Below are positions 61,821-64,000 of a DNA stretch of 64,000 bases, one piece after another. This stretch comes from Calothrix brevissima NIES-22 (GTDB taxonomy: Bacteria; Cyanobacteriota; Cyanobacteriia; Cyanobacteriales; Nostocaceae): contig NZ_AP018209.1 of the NCBI RefSeq assembly GCF_002367995.1, positions 97,072 through 161,071 of the forward strand, given 5' to 3'. The translations under genes were made by a program, and so were the position numbers. Under the pieces are notes generated by a model that was not told where the DNA came from, did not search any database, and saw only the letters and a list, made by a program, of their open reading frames with translations. How positions within the stretch are numbered: the stretch's first letter is position 1; each line of letters starts with the position of its first letter.

Positions 61821-62291
61821 ATGATGAGAAAAATTGCGGTAGAATTTTTGGATGATAATTCTGAAATTGAAATAGCCTGCTATGGTGCAGATTCTGATTG
61901 GGTCTGTCGATTAACCGATCCCCTCACTCAGCCAAAGGGATCTGTATCCGATGCATTTGCGCCATTTCCGGACTTGGGATTTCTTTGGTTTCGAGAGGTT
62001 GGCGATCGCGCGTGGGTCGTTTCTGGTATGGTAAATCGCTCTGTCTTTCAAGATGAAGCCTGGTTAGATGATTTGCTTTACCGCATTAGTAACGAAATAT
62101 ACCTGCGGGATTACTCGCCAGCAAGGCGAATTGAGTTTGTGAGCGTTGATGTAACAGCCATGTTTGATGGTGAGCGGGGAAGGGATAGATTCCCAGGAGG
62201 AGAAGTGGAGAAAATGTGGCAGAGAAAGTGGCAGGGTCAACAAGCAATTACCCCTTTAGAAAACGACAAAGAAACCAGCGGTAACTCGTGA
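61821..62291 (+). CDS. Hypothetical protein
   Basis: Start chosen at ATG 61821 (MMRKIAVEFLDDNSEIEIAC), 5 bp after the previous stop. The 156-residue product has a beta-rich first half (YGADSDWVCRLTDPLTQPKG, FLWFREVGDRAWVVSGMVNR) and ends with a Gly/Arg-rich tail. It sits between two members of the unnamed family in a tight rightward unit. No family is recognised. Confidence 0.52.
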   Translation: MMRKIAVEFLDDNSEIEIACYGADSDWVCRLTDPLTQPKGSVSDAFAPFPDLGFLWFREVGDRAWVVSGMVNRSVFQDEAWLDDLLYRISNEIYLRDYSPARRIEFVSVDVTAMFDGERGRDRFPGGEVEKMWQRKWQGQQAITPLENDKETSGNS

Positions 62292-62307
62292 TAGAAAGAG
62301 CGAACTG

Positions 62308-63342
62308 ATGGAATACCCAGGCTGGAAAATCTATCTGCGATTGTTAATTGATGATTACCCCCTCGTCGTCTTGGCAAAAGATAACGAACTGCGCTTTACA
62401 TCTGAAGGATATTACCAAAACATCATCGAATTTTTATTACCCTTGGCAGAACCAGGTGAGGATTTTGTCTTTGAGTCCGGTTCAACGCGAGTTGAGAGCA
62501 TCCATAATCAATTACATCAGGCGTTTGTAAGTGGGCAGGAATTCGGTAATGGAGCTATTTATTTCCGGCTTAGGTCAATTTTTGAATATGATGTGGCGAC
62601 CGCAGAATCAGAATTCCAGCAAGAAATCGAGCGATATCAGCAACGAACAGGATATCCACCCACTGAACCTTTCTGGTATGTAAATCCAAATTTTGCCGGT
62701 TGGGATGGTTGCGGTCACTATATCCCGCAAAGTAGCATTAACAAAATCATTCAAGTCACTCAACAGATTAAAGCGGGGGAGTTAAACTTTCCTTTATGTG
62801 TACAGCTTTTTTCCGAAGATGAGTGGGATTTACGGTTTGGCTGGGCTGAGGTAACTGGGTTCGTCCCTAGCGTTCTCCGAAAATTAGAAACAATTGCTGC
62901 GGATTACATGCAGTTTTTTGCCAATCAAGGGCACCTATATCAACCCAACTTAGTAGAACCCTGTCGCACAAAATTGCTTCAGGAACTTGATGCTGTCGGA
63001 TTGCTCAATTGCGAAATACCTGAAAGCGTCTATTCCCAACTAATGGGCACTTATCCTCATCTGAGACGATGCGTTGATGAGGCTGAATTTCTTTGGATGG
63101 TAGGGGATATGCCAATTCAGGAATTTGATTTAAGTTTGGACTGGATGGTCTTCGATCCGCTTTACCCAGACGGTATGGATTATGCTGAGTTTCGCGATCA
63201 CGCTTTAGCCGTCTTCAGAACTGCCCAACTGGAACAACCTGAAACCTTACGAATGGAAATACATGGCAATCAGTATCAACTGGTTACTGGATGGGGAGGA
63301 GGGCGAATTAAACTGCTCAACTCCATCGAGCTGATGTCCTAA
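62308..63342 (+). CDS. Unnamed three-member family, C-terminally short member
   Basis: A 344-residue protein. The N-terminal domain (YLRLLIDDYPLVVLAKDNEL, residues 1-180) is full; the core follows with LLQELDAVGLLNCEIPESVY, TYPHLRRCVDEAEFLWMVGD, FDLSLDWMVFDPLYPDG and GNQYQLVTGWGGGRIKLLNS. It stops where the other two members continue with the PTYLELV and TDPSLP blocks, so about 100 C-terminal residues are missing. There is no catalytic motif. It is followed by a small gene in the same direction. Confidence 0.6.
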   Translation: MEYPGWKIYLRLLIDDYPLVVLAKDNELRFTSEGYYQNIIEFLLPLAEPGEDFVFESGSTRVESIHNQLHQAFVSGQEFGNGAIYFRLRSIFEYDVATAESEFQQEIERYQQRTGYPPTEPFWYVNPNFAGWDGCGHYIPQSSINKIIQVTQQIKAGELNFPLCVQLFSEDEWDLRFGWAEVTGFVPSVLRKLETIAADYMQFFANQGHLYQPNLVEPCRTKLLQELDAVGLLNCEIPESVYSQLMGTYPHLRRCVDEAEFLWMVGDMPIQEFDLSLDWMVFDPLYPDGMDYAEFRDHALAVFRTAQLEQPETLRMEIHGNQYQLVTGWGGGRIKLLNSIELMS

Positions 63343-63377
63343 ATTATAGAAAATTGCTTCGCATTTTTGGCTTGTAG

Positions 63378-63878
63378 ATGAACGTAAACGCTTTACCCAT
63401 CGATCCGAGCGATCGCTATATTTTTCTGTTGGATTTGTGGGATGAACCTTGGACAGATGAGAATGCAGAAGTTATTCGATATACACTCTTTCACGATCCA
63501 GAACCTTCGATTTGTTCTTTGTGTCCTCAAATTCTCAGTTCTTGGGGCGATCGTAGCTGTGACACCCGCAATGCTTTTTTGCGCTATGTTGAAGCACCAT
63601 TAGATTTTCGGGTGCTGAATGAGGTACTAACAGCGAGTGGTGCGTTGAGCTTTGGAGACGATGAAATGGTAAATGCGATCGCAACTCATATTTGCAGTAC
63701 CGAATACTGTGTCCCGTTAAATGTCATTGATGCCCTAAATCAATTAAATAACCCTACTCCAACCGTTCTAGATGCCTTGGAAAGGGCGACGACGATTCCC
63801 AACAACTACTATGCGGATGAAATGATTCGCCGTACTGCTGCGGAAACCTTAAGCAAGTTGAGGGAGAAATATCGCTAA
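63378..63878 (+). CDS. Hypothetical helical (HEAT-like) protein
   Basis: A 166-residue protein, all-helical with HEAT-like units: ENAEVIRYTLFHDPEPSICS, MVNAIATHICSTEYCVPLNV, PTPTVLDALERATTIPNNYY and MIRRTAAETLSKLREKYR. The pattern P-x-V-x-x-A-L-x-x-A is that of HEAT or PBS-lyase repeats. It is the last gene of the rightward unit. The remaining 122 bp (63879-64000) show no gene. Confidence 0.55.
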   Translation: MNVNALPIDPSDRYIFLLDLWDEPWTDENAEVIRYTLFHDPEPSICSLCPQILSSWGDRSCDTRNAFLRYVEAPLDFRVLNEVLTASGALSFGDDEMVNAIATHICSTEYCVPLNVIDALNQLNNPTPTVLDALERATTIPNNYYADEMIRRTAAETLSKLREKYR

Positions 63879-64000
63879 CAAGTTTATGCTTTTTCATTGA
63901 AAATGGTCAGACAACCTTGAATTGATGTATTTGTATGAAAATTTCCATCTATTTGGCTTATTATTGCCTTGGTACTGCTTTTTGCTGTATTGATCGCGTT

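Overview
The window looks like chromosomal or large-plasmid DNA of a filamentous, Nostocales-type cyanobacterium. It is AT-rich, studded with the HIP1 octamer (GCGATCGC and close variants), contains heptanucleotide repeats of the type known from Nostoc and Anabaena, and carries families expanded in these organisms: orthocaspases, TPR-CHAT proteins, CHASE2, DUF928, DUF1822, WD40-NACHT and WG-repeat proteins. No rRNA, tRNA or CRISPR array was recognised. Almost everything is accessory.

Region 1 (1-9.7 kb) is defence-like: the end of a class 1 DISARM operon (drmD and the start of the probable adenine methylase drmMI), a ybaK deacylase, and a 1491-residue NACHT protein ending in 14 WD40 repeats. 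Region 2 (10-16.3 kb) is a mobile-element module: an XRE regulator with palindromic operators in a divergent promoter, two BRO-type proteins (one fused to a PD-(D/E)XK-like nuclease), an AlkB-like dioxygenase and a replication-type protein followed by a decayed copy of its own 3' end.

Region 3 (17.5-41.4 kb) is the most striking. Six caspase-superfamily proteins lie together: two orthocaspases, one with its catalytic Cys replaced, and four CHAT proteins (three TPR-CHAT, one CHAT-CHASE2). A decayed CHAT fragment, a TPR protein, DUF928 and DUF1822 proteins and a sigma-70-like regulator accompany them. Six inferred transcription units in this island, including the regulator's own, start behind the same bipartite element GCATA-N14/15-AGAAATA (one copy has AGAAGTA). 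I infer a self-contained, co-regulated protease island driven by its own sigma-like factor.

Region 4 (41.8-63.9 kb) is a patchwork of small single genes: an HNH-motif membrane protein, WG-repeat, SMI1/KNR4, LRR and small membrane proteins, and a three-member unnamed family. It resembles an immunity or orphan-gene accumulation zone. An IS5-superfamily element has split an LprI-like gene here; removing the element and one copy of its 3-bp target duplication restores a single reading frame of 401 codons.
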